From Hemibagrus wyckioides (taxonomy: Eukaryota; Chordata; Actinopteri; Siluriformes; Bagridae): a stretch of DNA of 64,000 bases. The position numbers and the translations under genes were made by a program. Location of the stretch: NCBI RefSeq assembly GCF_019097595.1, contig NC_080710.1:19207780-19271779 (forward strand). The letters run 5' to 3'. The notes under the pieces are model-generated. The model worked only from the letters and a program-made list of their open reading frames with translations, did not search any database and was not told where the DNA came from. Shown piece after piece: positions 1-13,279 of the stretch (positions within the stretch are counted from its first letter, which is position 1; each line of letters begins with the position of its first letter).

Positions 1-1080
1 GTGTTTCTGCTATCACTAGAAGCACTTCTAATTAGCTTTTGAACAGCGGGTGGCACTGCATTCGCCCTCTGCTCTTTCTGTGCTGGGCACAGCACACCTC
101 AAACACTGCCCCCTGCTGTCTGCATGACATTCAGCATCTGTATCTGCTCTTGCTATGTCACTCTTGCGCTCTTCTTGTGCTTCATTCTTTTCCCTACTTA
201 CTTCTCTTTCACTTGGCTTGCCTTTTCCTGTTTCACAGACTAATTTAACCACATTCAATCTCTCTCTGTAGCCTGACTGGCATATCAAAATGTGTGACAG
301 AGCTGGCTTACCTTGTTGTGTTGGCAGGGAGGAATGCCTGCACCTTAATCAGCACACTGTTGTGGCGTATTAGTGCCACCTTTCTTCCTCATTACTATGC
401 AGATGACTTCTTTCCACTATTCCAGCTCATTTTCTAACAAGTCTCTTTTTTTATATAAATATTGCGCATACAAATTTAGATGTGTACTAAAGCTCTATCT
501 AGGAGCAAATGCACGATCATTAGTGGTTAGCTATAAAATATGCCTAGTGATTCATGGCACATTTTTCTATTTTCTGTGCTGCGCTGATTATTAGGAGAAT
601 CTCTCTAAAACAGTGTAATAAAGCAACTTATTTCAAGGGACATAAACCAGAGAAGCGTACAAAATGTATCTCGTCCACGCAAATATCCCTCTATTGCACA
701 TGAATTGTACATTAAACATAGTGAAATGCTTGATAATACGTCCTAACCCATAAAAGTGAGAAATTTCTCACTCTTTAATATCTTTTCAAATGAACATTTC
801 CAACAAATTGAGGTTGTAGGTGCTTCTCTCTTTGGTCATAATGAATTAGGATTGTTGGAAATGGTTCTTGTGAGTGCTTGTGTGGCAAAATGCATTAACA
901 GAGCCTTTTTGGTAAGTGTATTGCACTCAACTTGACATGACTGCAATAGTCCTCCTGTCTGTTCCACTGACTCATAGATGGCATTTAGCTGTATCCTTCA
1001 CAGCCTCTGTCTCTTTCAGGGACCTTTAAGTGCCTATTCTGCCGAAGCTTCTCCAGAACCAATATTATCTTCCTCTCTTT
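1..1080. other. intronic sequence, nothing recognised
   Basis: AT-rich non-coding sequence. The small ORFs on both strands have no motif, no splice context and no sign of family membership. Confidence 0.6.
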
Positions 1081-1084
1081 TTTT

Positions 1085-1175
1085 TCAATTAACCTTTATT
1101 TTACCACAAAGACCCCTTATGTAGTTTTCCAATAAGAACCTGGTCAAGGAGCAGAGACACAGTGACAGTAAGTTG
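1085..1175 (+). repeat. possible dispersed DNA-transposon-like fragment
   Basis: The text AACCTTTATTTTACCA followed by AATAAGAACCTGGTCAAG resembles a common fish repeat (AACCTTTATTTAACCAGG ... GAGACCTGGCCAAG). The family is uncertain; this is a weak match from memory. Confidence 0.35.
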
Positions 1176-1932
1176 AATAATATTTGTATTGTATAGACAT
1201 TTTCTGTATAGCTGTGTAGGTGCAGCAAGGCCAGCTATAGTTTGTTCTATCACCAAAAATGTAGCTGAAAATTTCTTTATTCAGTTCAGCATGGATGAAA
1301 GTTCTCCGATTCAACAGTGCAAGAAAGATTTACTGAGCCGCAGGGGCTCTATAACCGAATGGAGCAGTGCCATTTGTACTCTGGTACTGTATGATGCTGG
1401 ACAGTGCTGTATAGCATTTAACCGGTTCATGTGTTGGTCTCGTTCCACTTCTCTCAGCGTAATCCCAAGGCTAAGTTCACTTCCAGGACATGTCTAGCAT
1501 AATACCTAAAGCTAGTGACAGCGTTTTGCATAACACTGACTCACTTTCACTGTGCTTTTGCATTCTCTCCATCTTTTCAGTCTTCTTTTATTTCTTTCAT
1601 ATTTCCAGATCTACCCATGTTGTTGTTTTTGTGATATCTTGAGTGCGTTGTGTTGCTGTGAGGATTCAGAGCGATTTAGGAGTTTGGAGATGGCACAAGT
1701 GAAGGTGATGTGTGCATATATTGCTGAAGGCTGCTTATTTAGTTTCACTTTGACTGCTTCTGAGCTGACAGAGCATATGCAAACACATATGTGTGATTCC
1801 AGAGTGCTTCCTCTCATCTCTCCAGCTGTCCATCTCAGGGGTTCTGTTTGGAAATCTGAGGGTGCTTTTAGTCGCCTCCGCTGAGAATTGCGCACAGTGC
1901 TTGCATTTGAAGTGGGAAGAAACACAAACATG

Positions 1933-1954
1933 CACACACACACACACACACACA
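1933..1954. repeat. (CA)11 microsatellite
   Basis: An uninterrupted CA dinucleotide run. It and neighbouring CA-rich bases generate the spurious Cys/Val-rich ORFs on the minus strand. Confidence 0.9.
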
Positions 1955-2239
1955 GAAGGTATAGGGAATGCATACGCACATACACACACAAACATGCAGT
2001 AAATACAAATCAGAATTGCGATGTTCGGTGTGAATATGTACACACACTGAAGTAGCTGTAAACTTGGATTCATATAATCTAACATCAAACTCAGAATGCA
2101 AAACATCATCACCACGCTTGCGTTCCTGCCTTTTTAGACCGCATTTTAGAGAGCATTTGCATACTCAGAAAACAAAAGTTATCTCACGTGGAAATAGTTG
2201 GGTTACTGAAGCCTAGATGTAAAAGAAAAAATGTTTGTG

Positions 2240-2665
2240 AAAGTCTTTCTCAAGCTAACTAATGTTTAGCATAGCTATCTTTACCTAATGCTAGCTATGT
2301 TAGTCAGATATACTACTAAATACCTAGCTATCAACTAACACAGCTAAGATAACTGTACATGCTACGTTAGCTAGCTCGAGGACTTCATGTACTGTACAAA
2401 CGTTAGTGAACCATTTTTACAGCTAGCTAATGTAACATTCATAGTTATCTAAACCTAATACTAGCTATGTTAGTTAGCTATGCTTCTAAATACCTAACTA
2501 GCTATCTAACACAGCTATAGCTATACATGTTACTTTAGCTAGCTTAAGGACTAAATGTTGAAATGTAAGTGAACCATTTGTACATGACTTTTCCAAACTA
2601 GCTAAAGAACATTCATAGTTATCTTAATATAAGCTATGTTAGTTAGCCAGCTAGGTATTTAGTAG
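2240..2665. repeat. ~170-bp tandem repeat, about 2.4 copies, rich in AGCTAG/GTTAGC
   Basis: The string CTAGCTATGTTAGT occurs at 2291 and 2461, and AGCTATGTTAGT again at 2632, a period of about 170 bp. Between them the order of blocks is kept: AAATACCTA, AACACAGCTA, GTACATG or ATACATG, TTAGCTAGCT, AGTGAACCATTT. Copies are diverged by point changes and small indels. It is a short satellite-like array or a local duplication. Confidence 0.8.
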
Positions 2666-2669
2666 CGTA

Positions 2670-5600
2670 GCCTTTCTCTTAACTCCTACATGATACTCTT
2701 GTGAATGATAGAGCATTCCTCAGCACAGTGCAGTAGATATGCACCATTAGCATTCAGCATGAGCAGTCTTTGTCCCTTAAGCTTCTCCGCAGAAAAGTGT
2801 AGAAATGTGTATGTGTATGCGAATGTGCATGTTGCGTGTATGTGTAGGCTGCGTGGCCCACAGGCAAACTGGCTTCTCTAATTCCGACTCATCAAGTAAA
2901 TCTGTTTCCATGCTGATAGCGGATTGGCCCTCCACCACTGAAGCACCACTTAACTGCAGGGCCCATAGAGGAAGAGAGGAAGCTAATTAAAACAGATTTG
3001 GTCTGGACATATTTTTACTGGAGGCAGTCAAACATCCATGCCAAATATGTCAAGCGTGAGATTCTGGGCTAGGTGGCCCATCTGAGTAAAGACAGTCAGT
3101 AGTAGTGCTGTGAACACTTCAATCCAGATGTTTTAGTGTCATAGAAAATGAGGTACTATCTGATTAAAAATGTGTCTTATTCTTTTCTTTATCAGAGCGC
3201 TAAATATTAGAGATATTAGGGATCTAAAGTGTCCCATATGCACCACCACGCCTCCTCCTGAATTCTGCTCCACTGCATTTATGCTGTCCTTCTGACTCAG
3301 TGTGAGGTGATATGGGATGATCTGCTGTTTCAGCTTCATTGCACCACCACAAATTTCCTTTTCTACACTGGCTTTAATTAGCTTCATTTGAGGGTGAAAG
3401 ACCATGAGGCGTTTTCTGTTCAACAGGCTGGTGATGCCTGCTGATTGCTGTAGTGTTCTTCCCCTGCTGCTAATGCAAATAACACACGCACACCCACAAA
3501 CACACACACCCACACACACAAAATGCAAACTTACCCAGTGCCTTAATACATTTCACAATGTGACGTTTTATTTATTTGTTCTATAATTAACAGATTGTTA
3601 TTAAATGTCACTTATACCACTACACCTCTGCTGAAATCTGGTTGTTCATTATTTTTCTATAACAGTGTGGCTTGGATTATACTACCAACTTCAACGTTTA
3701 TATAGTGTTATTCTAATGCGATACAGTTTCCACAGTAATGACCTGGATGCTCGGCATAAAAGCATTGAAAATGTAACTGCTGATGTTATGAAGCTTTCTA
3801 TGCAGCATTTTTAGGAAGGAGTCTCTATTATCATTACTTTGTTGCAGTCAAAAGTAAAGCTGTACCTTTAAGTCTTCAAACACAGGAATAACTTAAGGAC
3901 TATTTGGAGTCAGTGATATATTTGGGTTTTTTGCTAATTCTCACAGCATTGGAGGTCATTAAGTCTGTAAAGTGGGAAGATGAGTGAGTTTATATAAAAA
4001 GTGATGACACTGCTTTACATGCTGTTAAAAGGCAAATAATTGTACACACATACTCATATATTACTCACAGAAGAGTTTTTACAAGATTTAAGCTATTTTC
4101 TATATTGTATAATAATAATGAAGCTACGAATACAACAATTATGTATTGCCCAAAAAGCACTGAGCAGCTCAAAACCTAGTAGCCTTGAAAAAATAACATT
4201 TAGAATAAGAAGAGCTTAGAGCTTAGCCAAAAAATGAGGCTACAAGACAATTTAAAAGAGTAAAACAGAGTACAAATGATGGCAGCATACACCATGAGTA
4301 GTTGATAGTGAAAGTTCAGGTGAGTGCCACTAATGCATTACAATAATGCTCGGAATAATGCAAGCTAACATTGTGCTCTTCTGAAAATAGATAGATCAGT
4401 GCATCGCTGACATTAGAATGAGTTACTTTCCAGCTTAATTGCCTTTATAGGAAACACCATGGCACTGAAGCTCAGTACAGGTATTTTAGTTTATTACTGA
4501 AAGTGCAGGTTTATTTAGCCAAAATGTCATGCAGAGGATAGAGGTTATTGGCCATAATGACTGGAAGTTTATTAAGTGTCTGCCTTTCTGTCGCTGTTTC
4601 CAATGAATCTAGTTTGACTCCTAGAACAGATGGGTTTATTGAGATTGTTTGTGGCACCTTGCTAATCATATTACCCCAAAAGACTCCAGCATGGATTAGC
4701 TATGATGGACTAAACGTAGAGTAAAAGCGTGCACCGAAACATCTCAATCTCTTCAAGGGATGGAAGTGATTCTGGTATATTTTGTAAAATATCGCTCTCA
4801 CAGGGGACATGGGACATGGACCTTCATCAGCATCTCCTTAAGTTGGGTTTACATAACGTGATTTTTCAGCCCGACTTTACTGACGCTCACAAAAATCACA
4901 CAGTTTTCACTTTGAATCTTTGGTCATAAATCTGAGAACACATAATGTGATATGCCATTGTATCTAGCAGTGTCAAACATTTTTTTTATTAAAATCTCAC
5001 TGGGTGAGCACTGCTTCAAAGCATGTGACTGAGAGAGCTAATTTGAGCAGCCTACATGCCTACTACCTTCTATAATGAGTTGCAAAGCTACTGTTCATGT
5101 TAATAGATGGAAAAAGATTTCTTAATATTCTTAAAAACATTCCATGCTGTCCTCATTTATCCGGCCACAAATTTTATTCTTCACCCTTTAATGTGTGTGT
5201 ACTCTAGGCATAACATAGCTACTTTTATACCAAGGACTTCTTTCTGTTTATGTGAACTCCTGTTATGGCACAGTCTGTTATAGATTTTATTGGGATCATC
5301 TCATACTGTGTGACAAGTAATAATCGTAAAAGACTGCTGAAATCACACGCTTTAGTTTAACTCTGGCTGGTTCGATTTCTATCACTTAACAAGTCTTTCA
5401 CCAAGACACCAGAATCATATAGTATTTCACCCCCTGCTATGGATGTCTTATGAGATATTTCTGCATATGACATGAATCAAAGTGTAATCTAAAATTGGAG
5501 GTAGACAGTTGGGTTTTCTTGGCTCACAGCTATGTCTGACAGCCTTGAAGTCACATAAATTCATGATATGATGGATTCATCCTTTGACATCAGCCAGAGC

Positions 5601-8290
5601 TAATACAACAGCATAGGCTGTGTGGTGTTGAATTTACTGGAGAAGTTAAGTAAAATAATAATCACAGTGCTGTTTTTTTATTTATTTATTTTTGAAACGG
5701 CTGTCATTCTTTTCAGCACATAGATAACAGCCTCGTCTACCATCGTCTAATGCCATCAAGTGACCATCTATATTTCTTTTATGTATGGTGGTGGAACCAC
5801 TGAAAGCCTTTTGTTGGCCATTTCATGAAGGCTTCAATGAAAAAATAAATACATTTTGGCATGATCTGTAACAGCAGAAGTTGAAGTACAGCATAGCTTC
5901 AGCACCTTTGGCTTGTCAATATAAAGGCCTGCAGCTTTGCTTTGTCTAAGTGTCCTCAGCTTCTTCTTCACTTGGTTTATGAAATGTGTTAGCCTGGAGG
6001 GGCAGCAAGACATAGCCAGTATATTGGCTATGATACCAGTATATTTAAGCAAACTCAGTGGTGCCTAATCACATACTAATATGTTCCAGGAAACTGGGAG
6101 CGTAACAACAGGTGTTAAGAATTGGTGTGAGTCTGTAGTTGCATCAGGAGAGGATGAGGCAGCTTTGAATATCCACGAACATATGCTTGTGGCCAGAAGA
6201 TGATGAGTGGACAGGAAACCACTGTGAAAGCTGGTTTATCTCATTCATCCATTCACAAGTCTGTCCACTGATTTGTGACTGGGCTGAGTGTAAGAAGTGA
6301 TGTTCTTCAGGCCACTCCACATTTCCCTGGTGTTTACATTTAACAGTTTTCTATAATCGTGCATGGCCTGACTTTATTTATCCTGACTTTAAGCACCTGC
6401 CTAATTTCCTTTTTATTGATTTCCTTTATTTCCTCTAAATTAAAGCTACCTTTTGGGAGGGTATTTAAAATTATGTTTTGTTTGTTTTTTTATAAAAAAA
6501 AAATAACCATATTATTTATTGCTTACCTAGAAACCCATTTTAAGCATGAAGCATAAGGTTATATTTTAAAATCTTTAAAATCATGAAAGCATAGACAGAG
6601 TACACATTCATCAACTTGTATCCTATATTATAAAGCAATGTTTCCTCCTTATATGAGGAGACTAAGATGTAGTAGGTTTGCATTAACATTGCCTATTCTA
6701 GAAAATGGGGAGAAATATAATAGCATTCTTTATTCATTTGTGCTTTTACTTAATTTTATGTTTTTATGCTTGCCTGAAAGCCTGAAAATGGCCCAAATTC
6801 ACATTGCAATGTATCAAAATACAGTAATTACATAAATCATTTTGGACGGTAATGAGAATTAGAAATGATTTTTTTGCTCTCCTGCAGTTAGCATAAACGA
6901 GATGTTTAAATGAATCCAGCAGTTTGTTCCCTGTTGCCAGATTAATCGGGATTCCTCTTGGCTATTATCATCTTGGGCTGAACAAATTGCTTTGCATTTA
7001 ATAGGTGTATATGTTAAAGTCACATTTCCGAGCAGCTGAATTGCTTTAAACTGGGGTGATGTCTAAAGAATCATTTGGACATTCTCTTTGGCAACCCTGA
7101 ACTGCTTTCCCCCATGTATGCATTCTATTTTCCTGTACTGTCCATCTTCTTTTTAGCACATTATTACTTTGGATGGGAGCATATCTTTTGTTGGTTTCTG
7201 ATGCAGTCTCCATAGGCTTAGAAGCTCAAAGCCATGGAAAGGTTCCTGGGCCCTGCACAACAGTGTGAACTCGAGCTCCAGCAGCAGGTGTGTTGGAGAG
7301 CTCGCCTCTCTCTGGACTTGAGCTGCTGTCTTTTCAGCCTCACATCCTCTCACTTAGTATTCCAGCAGCCTGCCTGTATGCTGACTGCTGCTCTTCCCCC
7401 AAAACCCAAACAGCCTTTTCATACAGGGATGAGCTCTCCCGGGCTCCTCCAATTTCTCCCACACGTGTTGCTTACCTTCACAATGAACTACCAAGGTGAA
7501 TACACAAATACTGCACAGCACATCTTTTTTGTATAATAGCTTTGTTTAATATTGTAGTCTTATAAACTTGGCATGCTTTGAAAGAGAAACCTGTATGATG
7601 AGGAGAGAACAGTGAGACACACTCATCCCAGGGCTAACAGAGCTTGTCTGTGTGCGCCTCTTGGCTCGGCCTGTGTGCAGCAATTCTAATGAGACACGTT
7701 CTGCTGCTATCCAGAGCCTGAGCAGTGTCACTTCCTCCCAGCTGTATGTTTAACCAGTAAAGTAATGTAGTGATTGCACAAGGAACTAAAGGAATGGAGG
7801 AAAGAAGGAGGATTATGGAAGTATCCTGCTTAACCCTTCACATCATTCTGGTGCAAGTGGAATGTTCTGGGAGTTTGTTTCTTCCTTGTCTCTCAGACAC
7901 TGTAATATATTCCATCCATCATGAAATTACATGAGCCAGGTTAAAAAAAAGAGCCTCTCAGTCTGACGGGAGCAGGTGATCTCAGCAAGAGAGCTATTAC
8001 AGGGGGCTTAATAGTAAGACACCTTTTGCACAATTTGGATTTTTTTTATGAAGAGCAGCACTTGTAACCCTTGTATGCATATTCAGTGCAGTAGTTAAAA
8101 TGGTAATTAACAAGATCTTAATATTTGGAGTGTATGTGCATGTAAAGATGAGGTCAGGAATAGGAAATCAGCATATAATAACTCAGAGGTGTTCTTATTT
8201 GAAGCAAGTTTATGGAATAACACAGCTGAACTAAAGAAAGTTGAATAAATCCTGTGTAAATCTGGGATTATCAGCGATTCACTAAAAATG
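2670..8290. other. intronic sequence, mostly unassigned
   Basis: No coding exon is supported. It contains short CA runs near 3484-3520, a short repeat shared with 53.5 kb (see 5295-5360) and a stretch at 6870-7090 that looks unusually non-repetitive and motif-rich (see findings). The rest is ordinary AT-rich intron. Confidence 0.6.
5295..5360 (+). repeat. dispersed repeat fragment, also at 53478-53530
   Basis: The segment GTGTGACAAGTAATAATCGT then AAGACTGCTGAAATCACACG aligns with GTGTGATCAATTATAATCTT then CAGACTGCTGAAATTGCACA near 53480. The family is not recognised; a DNA transposon relic is plausible. Confidence 0.45.
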
Positions 8291-8296
8291 CTGTAT

Positions 8297-9284
8297 ATAC
8301 ACCGATCAGCCATAACATTAAAACCGTGTCCCTAATATTATGTAGTTCCCCTTTGTGCCACCAAAACAGCTTTGACCCCTTAAGGCATGGATGACACAAG
8401 ACCTTTGAAGGTGTGCTGTGCTATCTGGTCCTGTAAGTTGTGAGGTGGAGCCTCCATGGATCGGACTTGTTTGATCAACATGTCTGCTTGATCAGATTGA
8501 GATCTCGGGAGACGTGGGGAACAACTTGAACTCTTCAAGTTGTGTCATATTCCTCGAATCATTCCAGAGCAATATTTACTATGTGTCAGGGAGCATTATC
8601 CTGCTGAATGAGGTCACTACCATTAGGGACTGCCGTTGTCATGCAGCGGTGTACTTAGTTTGTAGCACTTTTAAGTAGGTGGAACATGTCAAAGTAATAT
8701 CCACATGAATGCCAGGATCCAATATTTCCCAGCAGAACATTGTCAAGAGCATCACACTGCCTGTGCTGACTTGCCTTCTTCCCATAGTGCATCCTGGTAC
8801 CTTTTTTCCCCAGGTAGGTCACACAAACATATTCGGCCTCCCACATGATCTGAAAGAAAATGTGATTTCTCAGACTGGGCTACCTTCTTCCATTGATCTA
8901 TGGTCCATTGTAGGTGCTTTCAGCGATGTAAAGGGGTCAGCATGGGCACTCTGATTGATTTGCTGCAATGCAGCTTCATACTCAGCAAACTCTGATGCCC
9001 ATGACCTTGTTGCTGGTTTGCCATTTGTTCTTCCTTGGACCACTTTTGGTAGGTACTAACCACTGCATACCAGGAACACCACACAAGACATGCCGCTCTG
9101 ACCCAGTCATCTAGCCATCACAATTTGGCTTTTGTCAAAGTCAATCAGATACGTGTGCCCATTTTTCCCACTTCAAACACACATACTGACTGTTTACTTT
9201 TTCTGCCAAACATATACCACCCCCTGACAGGTGCCACTGTAAAGAGATAATCAGTGTTATTCACTTCACCTCGCAGTGGTTTCT
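8297..9284 (-). mobile_element. degraded Tc1/mariner element, antisense to ptpru
   Basis: The left end carries the terminal sequence ACACCGATCAGCCATAACAT preceded by TATA, a hallmark of a widespread fish Tc1/mariner family. The minus strand at 8655-8846 reads transposase pieces such as RMHYGKKASQHRQCDALDN, LLGNIGSWHSCGYYFD. The right side keeps subterminal GATAATCAGTGTTATTCACT and CGCAGTGG but loses the terminal repeat near 9284. At about 1.0 kb it is shorter than the roughly 1.2 kb expected, with internal deletions and broken frames. It is not functional. Confidence 0.88.
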
Positions 9285-10875
9285 CAGTTCAATGCAAGCC
9301 CTGAATTAAATGCCAAAGCAAAAGTAAATCTTTTTGGGGGCAGAAACTAATTTGAGGAGCTACATTTTGAGAATATCAGTCTCTGTAATGAAAGCAGTAA
9401 GCGCTTGAGATAAAACATGAAAAAGGGAATACATATATTTGGGCAGGACACACTTTAAACTTCTTCTGGCAAGGTAGAGATAACCCAGAGGTGTTCAACA
9501 AATCACCATCTTTCATGCTACCTCAGTAGATGATTCATACTTTTGATTCTCAGACAACTTTCTACTTATCTCATGCTGTTCCTCTTTTAGTATTCCTGCC
9601 CTGCTAGCTTTACTGGCCTATCTACAAGACCCGGAATTTATTTTGCTGGCTGTATTTTGTGCTGTAGATTTATTTAACAGACAATTCCCAGCAGAGGCAT
9701 GGGCATGCTCTTAGATGTGTATCTTAGCTTGTGGGTTCAGGGTTCAGCTGTCTAAATTTTGGATATTAAACATTATTTTTTATACTCTTTTATTCGTTCA
9801 TTCTGACATGGTTTATGTTATGAAATAAGTATATGAATATTTAAAATGTATAAAATTTTCAATTATGTGTCTTTAGCTAAACAGTGTGATGCAAATTGTG
9901 TCTATTGCAAATTGGACACACACCTGAGCTGGAAAAAACGACAAATAATTATCCAAATGTTCTTGAAGTAGATTTTAAACTAAGTGTATTTGCATTCATA
10001 ATAAAATAGAAAGAAACTGGAGGAACCAGAGTGCACAAAAGCCTCGGTGCTCTTTAGTCAGGAGGCTTCTTAACCTTGGCAGAATTTCAAATCTGATGCT
10101 GCAGCACGAGCTCTATTGTAGCCAAGCCAAATTAAAATGTAATTATTTCTTGGATAGGGTCATGCTTGACATCAGGGGAGGGGATATTAGAGAAGAAAAA
10201 GCTGATGATGAAATATGGGCTACATTCGTGTTCATGTTGCCTGGACACTGCAATGGTGAAAATATTAGTGGTAAAGAAATATTGCTTTTTTTAATAAAAT
10301 AGATTGCCATATGCATTAGTTATGTATTCCTAGAATTGATTTTATATACGACTCTTTGTGACAGTGTTTGTCATCATTTAAGCACATTCCCTTTACTTGA
10401 GTGTTAACACCTGACCTTTGACATCTCTGCCGTGCATTTATGTTACAACACCATAGAGAGGCTCATAAATTGAACATACATGTGCTGGCTGTTCTCTCTA
10501 CAACTCTATTACACACTCTCTTTACAAGCACAGGATTCCTCGTGTAAACTACTACCACTGACATAATTATTAATGCAGCTCATTAATGCTGTGCCTACAA
10601 TGAACTCAATCCTTAACTTAAACCTCAATAACCAACAGGAATCCTTTAGTCTCTTTCTGTTCTTGGCTATTTAACAGACATGTTCAGAAAAGATCAGAAC
10701 TGTCAGATATTCTGTCCTTTTGGACTCTTTGGCAATTATATGACTGAAGATAATCATTAGCGAAATATATAATGAACTTCATACAATTCACTAAAGCTCT
10801 GGAGCTCCAATAGGATAGGAACTTTTTTTCTGAGCTAATGTGATTTTCATGAATACAAAATTTATTGTGTAAATG
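9285..10875. other. intronic sequence, nothing recognised
   Basis: AT-rich non-coding sequence between the Tc1/mariner relic and the first SINE. No gene or recognised repeat is supported. Confidence 0.55.
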
Positions 10876-10877
10876 TA

Positions 10878-11163
10878 CCTGCTTAGTAGTTAACATGTTT
10901 ACCTCACACCTCAGAGGATTCGATTAAGGATTCGAATTCCTGTCTCCACCCTGTGTGTATAGGGGTTGAATTTTCCCAGTCCAAAGACACTGTAGTCTGA
11001 GTGACATTCTAAATTGACCATAGTGTGTCAGTGTGTGTGTGAAGCTCTGTGACTGGCTGGCACCCTGTACAGGATGTCACTCGCCTTGTGCCCCAAGTCC
11101 CCTCGGATACCCAAGCTCCCTGCGAAACTGTGTAGGATAAGTGGTACAGAAAATGGATGGATG
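10878..11163 (+). repeat. tRNA-headed SINE (DANA/mermaid-like)
   Basis: It has a tRNA-like head with GCTTAGTAGTTAACATG (A-box-like) and ATTCGAATTCC (B-box-like, about 10930). Then follow the CAGTCCAAAGACA block, TCTAAATTGACC, the GTGTGTGTG stretch, CTGGCACCCTGTACAGG and the tail GATAAGTGGTACAGAAAATG with GGATGGATG. The order is the same as in the better copy at 57979. It is diverged but near full length. Confidence 0.82.
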
Positions 11164-11397
11164 CTCCTGCAAATGATTTACGAATACATTTGCTCATATC
11201 CACAGTGACAGATGAGGCCCACTGTTGGTAAAGCTCAATTCCACAGACGACTGGAACAGGACAGATTTTACTCCTTGCAATTACAATGCATAAATTCTTG
11301 GACCCAGTGAATACCTGTATATCTATAATCCCACATTCAGTTTTTTTAGGAATGGAGACCCAAATGTATAAATATCAAATAATGATAGTTAAATAAT

Positions 11398-11775
11398 GGT
11401 GGTGTAAACGAGGATGTTGCCGTCTCATAACTTCAGGGTCTCTGGTTGGAGCCTGAGCTTAGGTTACATTCTTATTATTATATTTTCTCTCTGTGTTTTT
11501 CTTTTGATTTGTGACTCTAATATGCCCCTGGTGTAAATGTGTGTGTGTGTGTTTCTGTCTGTCTTTGTGTGTGTGCATGTGTGTGTGCATGATACCCTGC
11601 AGTAGACTGGTGTTTTATCTAGGTTGTATTCCTGCCTTGCCTTGTTTTCCCATGACAGGCTCCTGATCCAGACCATGCTGTAGCAGTTATGGAACAGCAA
11701 TTAATGAATGAATGAATGATTGAATGAATAAATGAGTGAATAAATGAATGAATGAATGAATGAATGAATATTTAT
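11398..11775 (+). repeat. diverged SINE copy with ATGA/TGAA tail
   Basis: The head GTTGCCGTCTCATAACTTCA GGGTCTCTGG is followed by a GT-rich middle, then GACTGGTGTTTTATCTAGG, GTATTCCTGCC, and a long TGAA tetranucleotide tail at about 11705-11769. These are the blocks of the same SINE superfamily, strongly diverged. Confidence 0.7.
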
Positions 11776-12917
11776 AGATCTTATACATCTTCCATAGTTA
11801 GATGGCTATTACGGAGAAACTCAGGAGGGAAGAAACTTCTTCCCTCATACCACTAGACTCCTTAGCACGGACATGTGCACACTATAGATCCCTTGGGATT
11901 CCATATAGTCTCGTTTACTCAATTGTTATGCTTTCCATTCTGTAATGTTTGCACATACTGTACTTTTATTACATGGAACATAATTGCACATGATATTCCA
12001 CTCCTACTACATCTAAGATGTTACATATTGCTCATCATATTCTATTACTACTTCATATTTCTTTTGAATTCTATTCATTCTAGTTTTAAGTTTCTTACAT
12101 TTTGTTTATTTACATGCACAGTCTAAATAGGAATAGTCCAGGTTTTTATTTCACTGCAGGCTGTATAGCTACTGTACTGTATAGCTGTATAGAGGAAATA
12201 CTGTATTATTCTGACAAAGAAAATCTTGAATGGTATATAAGGGGCTAATTTGTGGACTTGATAATTTACTGTATATGAGTAACTGCTTGAAGAGAAAAAC
12301 ACAGGTGTTTGAGTGTAGTGCTGAAGCTCGTCTATCTGAAGTGTGAAAAGAACTATTTTTGAAAGTGTACATCAGTGAGAAACAGTTAACAACCATGCAG
12401 AAATACACATCTTTTAGTTTGTGGTATGAAAAACACATCAAAGTGGGTTTTATTGCTTTTGAATCCAAAATATACATGGCATATTTATGTAGAAGGACCC
12501 AAAGTAACTTGACAGTCTGTTTTAGTGATGGATGGAGAATTTGATTAGGAAACGTTGAAACACTCTCAGTTCCTGTTAAACGCAGTGTTAAACTCAGTCT
12601 GAAATGAAGCTGTGTCTCAGTGGCTCTACTTGTCTATCAAAAAGCTTAGCTAAAAATGCAGTTACAGCCATCTAATGTAAACAATTTCATCTTGTTCAGA
12701 TGTAATAACTGGATAGTCAGCAGTGAGGCTTTGGCGGTTATGACTGCGGGGATCAGCTTAGTTGAAAATTGGCTTTAAAAAGTGGTAAATTGTCTGTTAG
12801 CTGGAGTTTTCTCAGACCTATAGTGTTTGGCAAATAGTGTTTGAGAACACATTGAAATTGTGTTTTTCAGAAAAAATTCTGTTTTTTTTTTAAACTAAAC
12901 AATTCATTATTGAATAT

Positions 12918-12947
<30 letters not shown>

Positions 12948-12954
<7 letters not shown>

Positions 12955-12988
12955 CAGCTGTCACAATTTGCAAAACTTATTATTAAAC

Positions 12989-13028
<40 letters not shown>

Positions 13029-13069
13029 GTTTAATAATAAGTTTTGCAAATTGTGACAGCTGATTTATA
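12948..13069. repeat. perfect 122-bp palindrome with (TA)18 core
   Basis: The arm beginning AAATCAGCTGTCACAATTTG at 12951 is repeated exactly inverted and ends CAAATTGTGACAGCTGATTT at 13066. The arms meet in an alternating TA tract at 12991-13026. The symmetry centre is 13008/13009 and every base pairs across 61-bp half-sites. A second TA run (12923-12950) lies just outside the left arm. Confidence 0.93.
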
Positions 13070-13279
13070 CAAAAGGTTAGATATTCAATGAGATCCTTTC
13101 ATTGTTTTTGATGTAATATCAGGGATCTATGATCTTTAAGGCAAAAAATTAAAAAAATTAGAGTAAAAAATTTCTCTAGACCTTTGACTCCCACTATACA
13201 TGGTAATACATAAACATAAAAAATCTTATAAAAATCTTATATAATCTGTAATTATACCACAATGCTTAATTGATTAATT

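Noticed and set aside
39..248. Leu/Cys-rich small ORF as a signal-peptide exon 1
   Set aside because: The hydrophobic stretch is long and irregular, there is no convincing donor in phase 1 and no RPTP-like cleavage region.
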